Shown piece after piece: positions 45,037 to 53,969 of a DNA stretch of 64,000 nucleotides. Under the pieces are notes generated by a model. The model had not been told where the DNA came from. It saw nothing but the letters and a program-made list of their open reading frames with translations, and did not search any database. The position numbers and the translations under genes were made by a program. Position 1 is the first letter of the stretch; each line of letters begins with the position of its first letter. The stretch is taken from positions 1,143,001-1,207,000 of the forward strand of contig NZ_CP030126.1 in NCBI RefSeq assembly GCF_003568845.1. The letters run 5' to 3'. Source of the stretch: Indioceanicola profundi. Lineage in GTDB: Bacteria; Pseudomonadota; Alphaproteobacteria; Azospirillales; Azospirillaceae.

Positions 45037-46029
45037 ATGCGGATCAGGGCTTTTCTGGCCGGCGCAGTCCTGGCGTTGGCGGCGGTTTTGCCGGCGGGAG
45101 CCAAGGAGCGGCTGGTGTTCATGACCGACTGGATGCCCCAGGCGGAGCATGGCGGCTTCTATCAGGCGCTGGCCACCGGGCTCTACGAGGAACGGGGACT
45201 GGAGGTGGTGCTGCGGCCCGGCGGGGTGGGCATGGACCCCCAGACGCTGCTGGCGGCCGGGGCGGTGGACGGGGCCATGGGCTCCTCCGGCTTCTTCGTG
45301 CTGAACCTGGCGGAGGTGGGGGCGCCGGTGGTGACCGTGGCGGCCCTGTTCCAGAAGGACCCCACCATCCTGATGAGCCACCCGCGCGACGATGTGAAGA
45401 GCCTGGCCGACATGAAGGGCAAGCCGATCATGATCGGCGATCCCAGCGTGAACACCGTCTGGCGCTGGCTGAAATCCCGCTACGGGTTCGAGGACCGGCA
45501 GATCCGGAAGTACAGCTTCAACATCGCTCCCTTCCTCATTGATAAGTCAGCGATCCAGCAGGGCTATGCCACGTCGGAGCCATATACGGCGACCAAGGCC
45601 GGGGTGACGCCGCAGGTGTTCCTGCTGGCCGATAACGGGTTCCTCAGCTACTCCGCAATGATCATGCTCCGCCGCGACATCGTGGAAAAGCGGCCCGAGG
45701 TGGCGAGGGCCTTCGTCGAGGCCAGCATCGAGGGCTGGTACAGCTATCTCCATGGTGATCCTTCGCCGGCCAATGATCTGATCCGGAGGGCGAATCCGGA
45801 GATGGACCAAGCCACGCTGGATTATGCCCGCGCCAGGATGGTCGAATACGGGATCGTGGACAGCGGCGATGCCGACAGGCTCGGCATCGGTGCGATGACC
45901 GAGGCGCGCTGGCAGGCCTTCACGGATGAGATGAAGGGCCTCGGCCTCTACCCGGCCGGGCTGGACTGGCGCCAAGCGGTCGACTTCCGCTTCGTCAACC
46001 AGGCGCATGGCAAGGAGATCCGGCCCTGA
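45037..46029 (+). CDS. ABC transporter substrate-binding protein, NMT1/THI5-like
   Basis: NMT1/THI5-like proteins bind thiamine precursors (ThiY), flavins (RibY) or other small molecules for NitT/TauT-type importers. The 330 residues begin with a signal peptide (IRAFLAGAVLALAAVLPAGA) and continue with the family opening LVFMTDWMPQAEHGGFYQAL. They also contain GAMGSSGFFVLNLAEVGAPV and ADMKGKPIMIGDPSVNTVWR. I chose ATG 45037, ten bases after AAGGG; ATG 45028 is also in frame. The ATPase gene follows after 14 bp. There is no TPP riboswitch upstream, so the ligand is open. Confidence 0.87.
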   Translation: MRIRAFLAGAVLALAAVLPAGAKERLVFMTDWMPQAEHGGFYQALATGLYEERGLEVVLRPGGVGMDPQTLLAAGAVDGAMGSSGFFVLNLAEVGAPVVTVAALFQKDPTILMSHPRDDVKSLADMKGKPIMIGDPSVNTVWRWLKSRYGFEDRQIRKYSFNIAPFLIDKSAIQQGYATSEPYTATKAGVTPQVFLLADNGFLSYSAMIMLRRDIVEKRPEVARAFVEASIEGWYSYLHGDPSPANDLIRRANPEMDQATLDYARARMVEYGIVDSGDADRLGIGAMTEARWQAFTDEMKGLGLYPAGLDWRQAVDFRFVNQAHGKEIRP

Positions 46030-46043
46030 GCGGAACCGACGAC

Positions 46044-46781
46044 ATGCTGCTGCGGCTGAGCGGGGTGGGACTATCCTACCCCGGCGGCACCCGCGCGCTC
46101 GAGGGCGTGGATCTGGCCGTGCGGCGCGGCGAGTTCCTGAGCCTGCTGGGATCATCGGGATGCGGCAAGAGCACGCTGCTGCGGATCGTGGCAGGGCTGA
46201 TGCAACCCACGGACGGACGGGTCGAGTGGGCGGAGCAGCCGGGGCCGGGCGGCATCGGCTTCGTGTTCCAGGAGCCGACGCTGATGCCCTGGGCGACGGT
46301 GGCCGCCAATGTGCGCCTGCCGCTGGACCTTGCCAAGGTGGACCGGCGGGCGGCGGACAGCCGGGTCGCCGGATTGCTGGAACAGGTCGGCCTGCAAGAG
46401 TTTTCAGTGGCTTACCCGCGGGAGCTGTCGGGTGGGATGAGGATGCGGGCGGCGCTGGCGCGTGCCTTGGTGACGGGGCCGAGGGTGCTGCTGCTGGACG
46501 AACCCTTCGCGGCGCTCGATGAGATCACGCGCTTCAGGCTCAACGACGATCTTCTCGATCTCTGGCAAACCACCGGGATCACGGCGATTTTCGTGACCCA
46601 CAGCGTGTTCGAGAGCGCCTATCTCTCCGGCCGCGTCGCGGTGATGGCTCCCAGACCGGGGCGGGTGGCGGCGGAAATGGCGGTGGAACTGCCTTATCCG
46701 CGGACGCCTGGGATGCGGACCGGGGCGGCATTCGGGGCGGCCTGCCGGGAAATCTCGGCGGTGCTGGAGGGGGCGGCGTGA
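46044..46781 (+). CDS. ABC transporter ATP-binding protein, NitT/TauT family
   Basis: The 245-residue ATPase has Walker A (LGSSGCGKSTLLRIVAG), the Q-loop in GFVFQEPTLMPWATV, signature LSGGMRMRAALARALV, Walker B (VLLLDEPFAALDEITRF) and the H-loop FVTHSVFESAY. These match the TauB/SsuB/ThiZ type. The last residues overlap the permease start by 4 bp (ATGA at 46778-46781), indicating coupled translation. Confidence 0.92.
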   Translation: MLLRLSGVGLSYPGGTRALEGVDLAVRRGEFLSLLGSSGCGKSTLLRIVAGLMQPTDGRVEWAEQPGPGGIGFVFQEPTLMPWATVAANVRLPLDLAKVDRRAADSRVAGLLEQVGLQEFSVAYPRELSGGMRMRAALARALVTGPRVLLLDEPFAALDEITRFRLNDDLLDLWQTTGITAIFVTHSVFESAYLSGRVAVMAPRPGRVAAEMAVELPYPRTPGMRTGAAFGAACREISAVLEGAA

Positions 46782-47566
46782 TGACGGGGCGGATGCCGGG
46801 ATTTCTTCTGCCGCTGCTCGTGGCCGTCCTGGTGCTGGGTGCGTGGGAACTACTGGTCCGGATGCGGGAGGTGCCGGTTTTCGTGCTGCCGCCGCCCTCC
46901 GCCATCTGGGCGGCGCTGGTGGCGGATGCCCCGGTGCTGGGCGCGTCGCTGTGGCTGACGCTGACGGTGACCCTGCAGGCCTTCGCCCTGGCGGTGGTCA
47001 GCGGGATGGCGCTGGCGGTGCTGTTCAGTCAGAGCCGGACGGTGGCGGCGGCGCTGTATCCCTATGCCGTGGCGTTGCAGGTGACGCCCGTGGTGGCCAT
47101 CGCCCCCCTGGTCGTCATCTGGGTGGGGTACGAGCGGGTGGACATCGCCCTGCTCATCCTGGCCTGGTTGGTGGCGTTCTTTCCGATCCTGTCCAACACC
47201 ACGCTGGGATTGACCTCCGTCGATCCGAACCTGCGGGACCTGTTCCGGCTGTACGGCGCCAGCCGGTGGCAGGTGCTGTGGCGGCTACAGCTTCCTGCGG
47301 CGCTGCCCTACCTGCTGGCCGGGATGAAGGTGTCGGGCGGGCTGGCGCTGATCGGGGCGGTGGTGGCGGAGTTCGTGGCCGGGTCGGGGACCGCGTCCGG
47401 GCTGGCCTGGAGGATCGTGGAATCGGGCCACCGGCTGAACATCCCGCGCATGTTCGCCGCCCTGCTGCTGCTGTCGCTCACCGGCATCGCGATCTTCGCC
47501 GTGTTGGCCTGGGTGCAGCGGATGCTGCTCCGCCGCTGGCATGAGAGCGAGCAGGGGCGGAGTTGA
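46778..47566 (+). CDS. ABC transporter permease, NitT/TauT family
   Basis: The 262-residue inner-membrane protein has six hydrophobic segments and the EAA loop around RDLFRLYGASRWQVLWRLQL. The region FVLPPPSAIWAALVADAPVL near the N-terminus is typical of this family. With the preceding two genes it forms a complete importer. It converges on apt. Confidence 0.92.
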   Translation: MMTGRMPGFLLPLLVAVLVLGAWELLVRMREVPVFVLPPPSAIWAALVADAPVLGASLWLTLTVTLQAFALAVVSGMALAVLFSQSRTVAAALYPYAVALQVTPVVAIAPLVVIWVGYERVDIALLILAWLVAFFPILSNTTLGLTSVDPNLRDLFRLYGASRWQVLWRLQLPAALPYLLAGMKVSGGLALIGAVVAEFVAGSGTASGLAWRIVESGHRLNIPRMFAALLLLSLTGIAIFAVLAWVQRMLLRRWHESEQGRS

Positions 47567-47626
47567 GTTGCCGGAGGCCGCGAAACCGCGCGTCGGGTGC
47601 AGGGGCGCGCAAACTCGGGCGCGGGT

Positions 47627-48142
47627 TCAATCCTCGTACCGGGCGAGGCTGATGGACGGCACGTCCAGCTTGCCGCGCCCGTTCAGGAAGGACAGTTCGA
47701 TGATGAAGGCGGCGGCGCGCACATCGGCGCCCATCTTGCGGAGAAGGGCGATGGAGGCGGCCATTGTCCCGCCGGTGGCGAGCAGATCGTCCAGCACCAC
47801 GACGCGCTGGCCGGGGCGGACGATATCCTCCTGCACCTCGACCGTGTCGGTGCCGTACTCCAGCTCGTAGGTGTAGCTGACGGTGCGGCCGGGCAGCTTG
47901 CCCTTCTTGCGCACCATGGCGAAGCCCACCCCGAGTTCCAGCGCCAGGGGCGCTGCGGCCAGGAAGCCGCGGGATTCGATCCCCACCAGCATGTCCGGCT
48001 TGTGCGGGGCCACGGCCTCCGCCAACTGGTGGACGGTGTGCTTCCAGGCGTCGGCATGGGCCAGCAGGGTGGAGATATCGTAGAACAGGATGCCCGGCTT
48101 CGGAAAGTCAGGCACGGTGCGGATGTGCTGGCGGATATCCAT
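47627..48142 (-). CDS. apt: Adenine phosphoribosyltransferase
   Basis: Apt salvages adenine to AMP using PRPP. The 171-residue protein has the N-terminal [20 protein letters not shown], the central [20 protein letters not shown] and the PRPP-binding loop [20 protein letters not shown]. The length is standard. Start at ATG 48142, in a weak ribosome-binding context. It diverges from the Mla operon. Confidence 0.95.
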   Translation of the reverse strand: MDIRQHIRTVPDFPKPGILFYDISTLLAHADAWKHTVHQLAEAVAPHKPDMLVGIESRGFLAAAPLALELGVGFAMVRKKGKLPGRTVSYTYELEYGTDTVEVQEDIVRPGQRVVVLDDLLATGGTMAASIALLRKMGADVRAAAFIIELSFLNGRGKLDVPSISLARYED

Positions 48143-48289
48143 CGTCTGGAACCGATCCTGGTTTGTCTTGAGGCGGACATGCCGACCTCCGGTCTAAACA
48201 GGGAGTGGCGGCAAAAAGCCCCCGGCTGTTGACCGGTCTTGTCCCTTCCTGTCAAGTGAACGCTGATCAGCAATCATAGCGGATGGGGC

Positions 48290-49426
48290 ATGCGCGCGGA
48301 AAAAGCCTGGGTCGAGACCGCCTGGGACGGCGACCAATGGGTGCTCACGGCCGGCGGCCGGTGGGACCTTGCCGCTGTACAGGCGCTTCAGGAGCGGCTG
48401 CGCGCTACGGGACCCGAACGCCGCGCCGCGCCGGTCTGCATCGACGTGTCCGGGCTTTCGGCGCTGGACACTGCCGGCGCGCTGCTGATCGAGGACACGG
48501 CGGAGCGGCTGCGGGGACAGGGCCACGACGTCGAGATCGCCGGGGCACGCCCGGATCTGGAAACCCTGCTGACGGAGGTACGGCGCGCCGCCCAACGTCC
48601 CGTGGTCGAGGCATCGGGGCGTCAGCCCGGAATGGACCTGCTGGAAAGGGTGGGGAAGGCCACCTACGGCATCGGGCGCGAAGCCGCGAGCATGTTGAAC
48701 TTCCTCGGCCTCGTCTCGGCAACGACGGCCCGGCTTGCCGTTCGACCACTGCGGTTTCGTTTGACACCCTTCGTCTTCCACCTGGAGCAGGTGGGGTTGA
48801 ACGCGATGCCCATTGTTGGGCTTCTGTCCTTCCTGATCGGGGTGGTGTTGGCGTTCCAGGGGGCCGACCAACTCCGCCAGTTCGGGGCGGAGATCTTCGT
48901 GGTCAACCTGCTGGGCATCTCCATCCTGCGGGAGATCGGGGTCTTGATGACCTCGATCATCGTCGCCGGACGCTCCGGCTCCGCCTTTACGGCGCAGATT
49001 GGCACGATGAAGGTCAATCAGGAGGTGGATGCGATCCAGACGCTGGGGCTGGACCCGGTCGAGTTGCTGGTCATTCCGCGCCTGCTGGCCTTGATGCTGG
49101 CGCTTCCTCTTCTATCCTTCTTCGCCAGCGCCATGGGGCTGCTTGGCGGGGCGCTGATGTCCTATTTCGCCTTGGGCATTAACCTCGGCCAATTCCTGAC
49201 CCAGCTCCAACTGGCCGTGGAAGCCAAGGAACTCTTTGTCGGGCTGGTCAAGGCGCCGGTTTTCGCGGTCGTCATTGCGCTTGTCGGCTGTTACGAGGGT
49301 CTGCGCGTGTCCGGCAGCGCGGAAAGCGTCGGCCTGCTCACCACCCGCTCGGTGGTCGTGTCCATTTTCCTGGTGATTGTCCTTGATGCCCTCTTCTCCA
49401 TCCTTTTCTCCTATCTCGGCGTCTGA
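48290..49426 (+). CDS. mlaE: STAS-MlaE fusion: phospholipid ABC transporter permease
   Basis: MlaE is the membrane subunit of the Mla phospholipid transporter between inner and outer membranes. The first 105 residues form an STAS domain (DVSGLSALDTAGALLIEDTA), which in E. coli is the separate protein MlaB. The rest is MlaE: GLLSFLIGVVLAFQGADQLR, REIGVLMTSIIVAGRSGSAF and AQIGTMKVNQEVDAIQTLGL. The whole is 378 residues. Such STAS-MlaE fusions occur in alphaproteobacteria and elsewhere. mlaF overlaps its 3' end by 41 bp. Confidence 0.92.
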   Translation: MRAEKAWVETAWDGDQWVLTAGGRWDLAAVQALQERLRATGPERRAAPVCIDVSGLSALDTAGALLIEDTAERLRGQGHDVEIAGARPDLETLLTEVRRAAQRPVVEASGRQPGMDLLERVGKATYGIGREAASMLNFLGLVSATTARLAVRPLRFRLTPFVFHLEQVGLNAMPIVGLLSFLIGVVLAFQGADQLRQFGAEIFVVNLLGISILREIGVLMTSIIVAGRSGSAFTAQIGTMKVNQEVDAIQTLGLDPVELLVIPRLLALMLALPLLSFFASAMGLLGGALMSYFALGINLGQFLTQLQLAVEAKELFVGLVKAPVFAVVIALVGCYEGLRVSGSAESVGLLTTRSVVVSIFLVIVLDALFSILFSYLGV

Positions 49427-50207
49427 CGCGCCGGACCCCGCGGCGGGCGCGTCCGCTCCGGTGATCCGGGTGCGGGGGCTGCATACCCGATTCGGGCCGC
49501 AGACCGTGCATGCCGGGGTGGACCTTGATGTCCATAAGGGGGAAGTTCTGGGCCTTGTCGGCGGTTCGGGCACCGGCAAGTCGGTGCTGCTGCGGGAGAT
49601 TGTGGGCCTGATCCGCCCGACCGCTGGCAACATCGAGGTGCTGGGCCGCGGGACGCAGAAACTGTCCGCCCGCGGCTGGGTGGAGCTTCAGTCCCGGTGG
49701 GGGGTGCTGTTCCAGGACGGGGCGCTGTTCAGCTCGCTGACTGTCCTCGAGAACGTGATGGTTCCGTTGCGGGAGCATACGAAGCTTCCACCCGACATGA
49801 TGCGTCGGATCGCGGAGGTGAAAGTGGCCATGACGGGCCTTCCGCCGGACGCGGGTTCGAAATTTCCAAGCCAGCTTTCCGGCGGCATGCGGAAGCGAGC
49901 GGGCCTCGCGCGGGCACTCGCCCTGGACCCCGAAATCCTGTTCCTGGACGAACCCACCGCCGGGCTGGACCCGATCGGAGCGGCGGCCTTCGACGATTTG
50001 ATTGGGAACCTCAAGGCGAGTCTGGGACTTACCGTGTTCATGGTGACCCATGACCTCGACAGCCTGTACGCAATCTGCGACCGTGTCGCCGTCCTCATCG
50101 ACAAAAGACTAATCGTGGGCACCATAGACAGCCTTCTCCAGGAAGAGCACCCGTGGATCCAGGACTACTTCCTGGGCCCGCGCGGCCGTGCCGCGGCGAA
50201 AGGGTGA
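49386..50207 (+). CDS. mlaF: Mla-type ABC transporter ATP-binding protein
   Basis: MlaF powers lipid movement through MlaE. The 273 residues show Walker A (VGGSGTGKSVLLREIVG), the Q-loop in GVLFQDGALFSSLTVLENVM, signature LSGGMRKRAGLARALA, Walker B (ILFLDEPTAGLDPI) and the H-loop MVTHDLDSLYAICDR. ATG 49386 lies within the mlaE 3' end; a TTG three codons upstream is also open. About 25 residues of variable sequence precede the first strand. Confidence 0.92.
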   Translation: MPSSPSFSPISASDAPDPAAGASAPVIRVRGLHTRFGPQTVHAGVDLDVHKGEVLGLVGGSGTGKSVLLREIVGLIRPTAGNIEVLGRGTQKLSARGWVELQSRWGVLFQDGALFSSLTVLENVMVPLREHTKLPPDMMRRIAEVKVAMTGLPPDAGSKFPSQLSGGMRKRAGLARALALDPEILFLDEPTAGLDPIGAAAFDDLIGNLKASLGLTVFMVTHDLDSLYAICDRVAVLIDKRLIVGTIDSLLQEEHPWIQDYFLGPRGRAAAKG

Positions 50208-50215
50208 ATCCGGGT

Positions 50216-51178
50216 ATGGAGACCAAGGCCAGCTATACGATTGTCGGCGCCTTCGTCCTGGCGCTGTTCGCGGCGCTGTTCGTTTTCGTGGTCTGGCTGG
50301 CGCGGGTCCAGCTGACCGAAACGACGCAGCCCTACAACATCTACTTCACCGGAACCGTGACGGGACTGGTGGAAGGCAGCCCGGTGCGCTACCGCGGCGT
50401 TGCCGTCGGCACCGTGACCGACATCCGGATCGACCCGGACAATGTGGAACGGGTGCAGGTGACGGTGGAAGTGCCGGAGGACACGCCGATCAAGACCGAT
50501 GCTGTCGCCACGCTGGAGCCGGTCGGCGTAACCGGCGGCGTCTATGTGGAAATCCAGGGCGGCACCCGTGGCGCTCCTCTTCTTGCCGAGGTCGCGGACG
50601 GGACTCCCGTGATCGCCTCTCGCCCCAGCTCCATCGCCGAAGTGCTGGAGGGGGCGCCGGTGCTGCTGACCAATCTCACGGAGATTTCCGAGAGGCTGTC
50701 CAATCTGCTCAACGAGCAGAACCAACAGGCGGTGGGCCAGATCCTGGGCAATCTCGCATCGGCAAGCGGCGAGGTGACCTCCACCGCCCGCAACGCCAGC
50801 GAGATGGTCTCCGAGCTGCGGCTGGAGATCGCTCGGCTCAGCAAGCAGGCGAACACATTGCTCGCCAATGCCAACGGGGCGGTGGAGGTGGTCGGGGGCA
50901 ATGTGGAGCAGGTCACCACCGATCTCGCGGCGACCACGGAGGAGCTGCGGTCGCTGATGTCCTCGCTGCAGGACACGTCCGCCGAGATCAACGCCATACT
51001 GGCTGAGAACCGGGAGCCGATCCGGGATTTCACCGGAACCGCCCTCTACGATTTCGGACAGTTGCTGGTGAACATGCAGGATCTGGTGAACAATCTCGCC
51101 CGCGTGACCACGCGACTGGAGCGGGACCCGTCCGAGCTGCTGTTCGGGACGAATCAGAAAGGCGTGAGGGTGGAATGA
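50216..51178 (+). CDS. mlaD: MlaD-family MCE domain protein
   Basis: MCE proteins form periplasmic lipid-binding rings anchored in the inner membrane. The 320 residues contain one N-terminal helix (YTIVGAFVLALFAALFVFVV), the MCE domain (about 40-115; GLVEGSPVRYRGVAVGTVTD, VGVTGGVYVEIQGG), and a long helical, coiled-coil-prone C-terminus (from ITEISERLSNLL-like repeats to ARVTTRLERDPSELLFG). This is longer than E. coli MlaD (about 183 residues). Start ATG 50216 lies 8 bp after mlaF. The next frame overlaps its stop. Confidence 0.92.
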   Translation: METKASYTIVGAFVLALFAALFVFVVWLARVQLTETTQPYNIYFTGTVTGLVEGSPVRYRGVAVGTVTDIRIDPDNVERVQVTVEVPEDTPIKTDAVATLEPVGVTGGVYVEIQGGTRGAPLLAEVADGTPVIASRPSSIAEVLEGAPVLLTNLTEISERLSNLLNEQNQQAVGQILGNLASASGEVTSTARNASEMVSELRLEIARLSKQANTLLANANGAVEVVGGNVEQVTTDLAATTEELRSLMSSLQDTSAEINAILAENREPIRDFTGTALYDFGQLLVNMQDLVNNLARVTTRLERDPSELLFGTNQKGVRVE

Positions 51179-51225
51179 CCGGAAAACGAGCCGGAACGCC
51201 GGCCGGGGTGCCGGAAGGAACGCGC

Positions 51226-51894
51226 ATGCTCAGTCGGCGGAACCTCCTGGCCGCGACCGCCTCAACCCCTTTGATGCTGACGGGGTGTGCCGGCCGCCTG
51301 CTGAACTCGGGCGAAGCTCCGCGCCTGTTCAGCCTGAGCCCGGCTACAGAGTTCACGGCCGGGCTGCCGCGGGTCGAGTGGCAGTTGCTGGTGGAGACGC
51401 CGCTAGCCCACTCCGGGATCGATTCGACGCGGATCGCGCTGCTCCAGGCCAGTAACGAACTGAACTACTATTCGAACGCCAACTGGATCGATACCGCGCC
51501 GGAGATGGTGCAGCAGTTCCTGGTGGAGAGCTTCGAGAACACGAACCGAATCGTCTCCGTCGGGCGTGAGGCGACGGGGCTCCGCTCTGACTTCGTGCTG
51601 AAGACCGATCTGCGCGACTTTCAGGCGGAGTATGGCAGCGGGGACATATCCTCCACCGCGCCAACAGTGCATGTGCGTCTGGCCTGCAAGCTGGTGCGCA
51701 TGCCACGCCGCAACATTGTCGCCAGCGATACCTTCACCGCGCGGGTTCGGGCCGACAGTTCCCGTCTGGTGGACATCATCGCCGCGTTCGACAATGCGCT
51801 GGAGGCCGCGATGCGGCGTGCTGTGGAGTGGACTTTGCGGCAGGGCGCAAGCAATGTGCAGACGGACCCGCTGCCCCAGCAGCCCGCCGTCTGA
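51226..51894 (+). CDS. ABC-type transport auxiliary lipoprotein (PqiC/DUF330-like)
   Basis: Auxiliary lipoproteins of this type accompany MCE transporters and probably sit in the outer membrane. ATG 51226 has AAGGAA five bases upstream and gives 222 residues. An in-frame ATG at 51175 overlaps the mlaD stop by 4 bp but would put 17 residues before the signal peptide. The N-terminus reads MLSRRNLLAATAS, a twin-arginine-like signal, followed by the lipobox LMLTGC. The later part contains RTALLQASNELNYYSN-like and VRADSSRLVDIIAAFDNALE segments typical of the family. No MlaC gene is in the cluster. Confidence 0.82.
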   Translation: MLSRRNLLAATASTPLMLTGCAGRLLNSGEAPRLFSLSPATEFTAGLPRVEWQLLVETPLAHSGIDSTRIALLQASNELNYYSNANWIDTAPEMVQQFLVESFENTNRIVSVGREATGLRSDFVLKTDLRDFQAEYGSGDISSTAPTVHVRLACKLVRMPRRNIVASDTFTARVRADSSRLVDIIAAFDNALEAAMRRAVEWTLRQGASNVQTDPLPQQPAV

Positions 51895-51912
51895 CCTACA
51901 GGTTCGAGAAGA

Positions 51913-52956
51913 ATGGTTTCCCGCCGCAGTTTCCTCAGCGGTGCCGCCGCCGCATACGCCTCCCTGGCCGGCGTCGCAGCCGCGCAGCCCGCCCCCAAGC
52001 CACCCATTGCACAGCCCGCGCCGGAACTGCCTGCGGAAGCGGCTGCTCCAGCCGACGCTCCGCGAATGCTGGTCATCGGGACGGGACGGGTCACCGGCGT
52101 CTATTTCCCCACGGGGGGAGCGATCTGCCGTGTGTTGAACCGCCAGACTGCAAGCCATGGCCTTCGGTGCGTGGTCGAGCCGACCGACGGGTCGATGGAG
52201 AACATCGCAGCGTTGAGGGCCGGCCGGCTTGATCTGGCGCTTGTACAGTCCGACTGGCAGCAGGCCGCTGTGGCGGGGACCGGCATATATGAGAGCGCTG
52301 GGCCTTTCGGGAACCTGCGCGCGGTTGCCAGCCTGCACAGCGACACCGTCACCGTACTGGTGCGGCCGGATCAGGCGGTCGGGAGCTTCGCCGATCTGAA
52401 GGGTAAGCGGATCAATCTCGGCCCCACCGGGTCGGCCCTGCGCCAACTGGCCGAAAAGGTCGTAGCGGCGCATGGGTTCGGCATTGGAGATTTCAGCGCA
52501 GTGGGCGACATGGTGCCAGACCGCCAGGTTGAGGCGCTCTGCGACGGGAGCATCGACGCGGCAATGTTCGTCGTTGGGCATCCGAATGGCGCTGTGCGGG
52601 ACGCCATGGTGGGGTGTGGAGCCCGGCCGCTGGCACTGGATGCGGCGGCGATCGACAAGCTGGTAGCTGACGGATCGCCGCTGGTGCGCACGGTGGTGCC
52701 GGCGCGGCTCTACCCGACGATGGAGGAGGATATCGCAACGGTCGGAATGGCGGCAACCTTGGTCACGACCGCCGCGCTGTCGGAGGATACGGTATTTGCG
52801 CTCACCCAGGCCCTGTTCACGGGACTGGAAGAGTTGCGGGGCGAGCATCCGGCGCTCGAACCCTTGGAAGCCGCCCGCATGGTTGTGGATGGGCTCACCG
52901 CGCCGCTGCACCAGGGCGCTGAGCGCTATTTCCGGGAATCGGGGCTGCGGTCCTGA
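51913..52956 (+). CDS. TAXI-family TRAP transporter solute-binding protein
   Basis: TAXI proteins are periplasmic binding proteins of TRAP systems, usually with a fused DctQM permease. The 347 residues begin with a Tat-like signal (VSRRSFLSGAAAAYASLAGV), then a Pro/Ala-rich segment of about 35 residues. The binding domain follows (VIGTGRVTGVYFPTGGAICR, LDLALVQSDWQQAAVAG, LKGKRINLGPTGSALRQLAE). No TRAP permease adjoins it; the gene lies 18 bp after the Mla auxiliary lipoprotein gene, in the same direction. It might therefore belong to the Mla operon or serve a permease elsewhere. Confidence 0.88.
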   Translation: MVSRRSFLSGAAAAYASLAGVAAAQPAPKPPIAQPAPELPAEAAAPADAPRMLVIGTGRVTGVYFPTGGAICRVLNRQTASHGLRCVVEPTDGSMENIAALRAGRLDLALVQSDWQQAAVAGTGIYESAGPFGNLRAVASLHSDTVTVLVRPDQAVGSFADLKGKRINLGPTGSALRQLAEKVVAAHGFGIGDFSAVGDMVPDRQVEALCDGSIDAAMFVVGHPNGAVRDAMVGCGARPLALDAAAIDKLVADGSPLVRTVVPARLYPTMEEDIATVGMAATLVTTAALSEDTVFALTQALFTGLEELRGEHPALEPLEAARMVVDGLTAPLHQGAERYFRESGLRS

Positions 52957-53075
52957 TGTGACAAGAGGCTCCGGCGGATGGATTCCGCTGTTTCCTGGCT
53001 GGCGCGGCCTTTCCAACCTTCGGGGTCGCATCTACTTTCATGCCAAGGTGTTATTCCCTTGGGGCAGGACCCTGG

Positions 53076-53834
53076 ATGCTGAACGGCACGCTTGATCTGG
53101 AAGACCTGCCGCCGGAGGAGCTGGAGGCGTTGGCTGAGGCCGCGCGCGAGGTGATGCTGTGCACCCGCGTTCTGGCGAAGACCGGAGACAATGTGGTCGG
53201 CGAAGTCCTTCGGGACGCCGGACCCATGTCCGACTGGCAGCACTACCCGCCGGACGACATCTATGATTCGGAATATCACGCCCAGTACTACTACCATGCC
53301 CATCCGCCGGAGGAGCGGGTGGCAGGAGAGCATGGGCATTTCCACACCTTCCTGCGCCCGCTGGGCATGCCCGAAGGAATAAAGCCGGTCGCCCTGCCGG
53401 ACCTCCAGCCCGACACCAATGGAAACGATGCGCTCTCGCATCTGATCGGCATCTCGATGGACAGGTCAGGGCGTCCTATCCGGCTGTTCACCACCAACCG
53501 CTGGGTGACGGGAGAGACCTGGTACGCCGCGACCGATGTTGTTCGCATGCTGGACGGCTTCGTGGTCGACCATGCCCGGCCGAGCTGGCCGTTGAACCGC
53601 TGGATCACGGCCGTGGTGCGCATCTACCGTCCGGTGATCCTGGATTTGCTGCGTCTGCGGGATGAGCGGATCGCGGCATGGCAGACCGCCCATCCCGACG
53701 TCTATGTGTACGAGGATCGCCGCCTGGAGGTGACGTCGGAGGCGGACATCTCCTTGGACGAGCAGGTCCAGCGCGTGGAGCTGGCGCTCCGCCGGCAGCG
53801 CCGCCGGCTACGCGAGTCGCGTGCAGCCGACTAG
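53076..53834 (+). CDS. Conserved protein of unknown function (possibly DUF6969)
   Basis: The 252-residue soluble protein has no signal peptide or membrane helix. The most striking segment is DDIYDSEYHAQYYYHAHPPE followed by EHGHFHTFLRPLGMP, dense in His, Tyr and Asp, which could form a metal site. The middle reads HLIGISMDRSGRPIRLFTTN and WVTGETWYAATDVVRMLDGF, and the C-terminus is a charged helix (LALRRQRRRLRESR). I believe it matches the uncharacterised DUF6969, without certainty. ATG 53076 follows AGGA by six bases; ATG 53040 in the same frame is an alternative. Confidence 0.72.
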   Translation: MLNGTLDLEDLPPEELEALAEAAREVMLCTRVLAKTGDNVVGEVLRDAGPMSDWQHYPPDDIYDSEYHAQYYYHAHPPEERVAGEHGHFHTFLRPLGMPEGIKPVALPDLQPDTNGNDALSHLIGISMDRSGRPIRLFTTNRWVTGETWYAATDVVRMLDGFVVDHARPSWPLNRWITAVVRIYRPVILDLLRLRDERIAAWQTAHPDVYVYEDRRLEVTSEADISLDEQVQRVELALRRQRRRLRESRAAD

Positions 53835-53969
53835 TTCGCGCGTACGGTGTACCAATTTTGGCTTTCGGAAATTCGCGCACTCTGTCCTAAATAAGGGGGG
53901 AGTGCCGATACGGCCGGTGGAATAGTGCCACCAGCGGGTGTCGCGCAAAGGTAGGCAGGCGTCCATCCC

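Noticed and set aside
7666-52956. The TAXI protein at 51.9 kb as the partner of DctQM at 7.7 kb
   Set aside because: TAXI proteins normally work with fused DctQM permeases, whereas this pair is the separate-subunit type; distance and family mismatch make the pairing unlikely.
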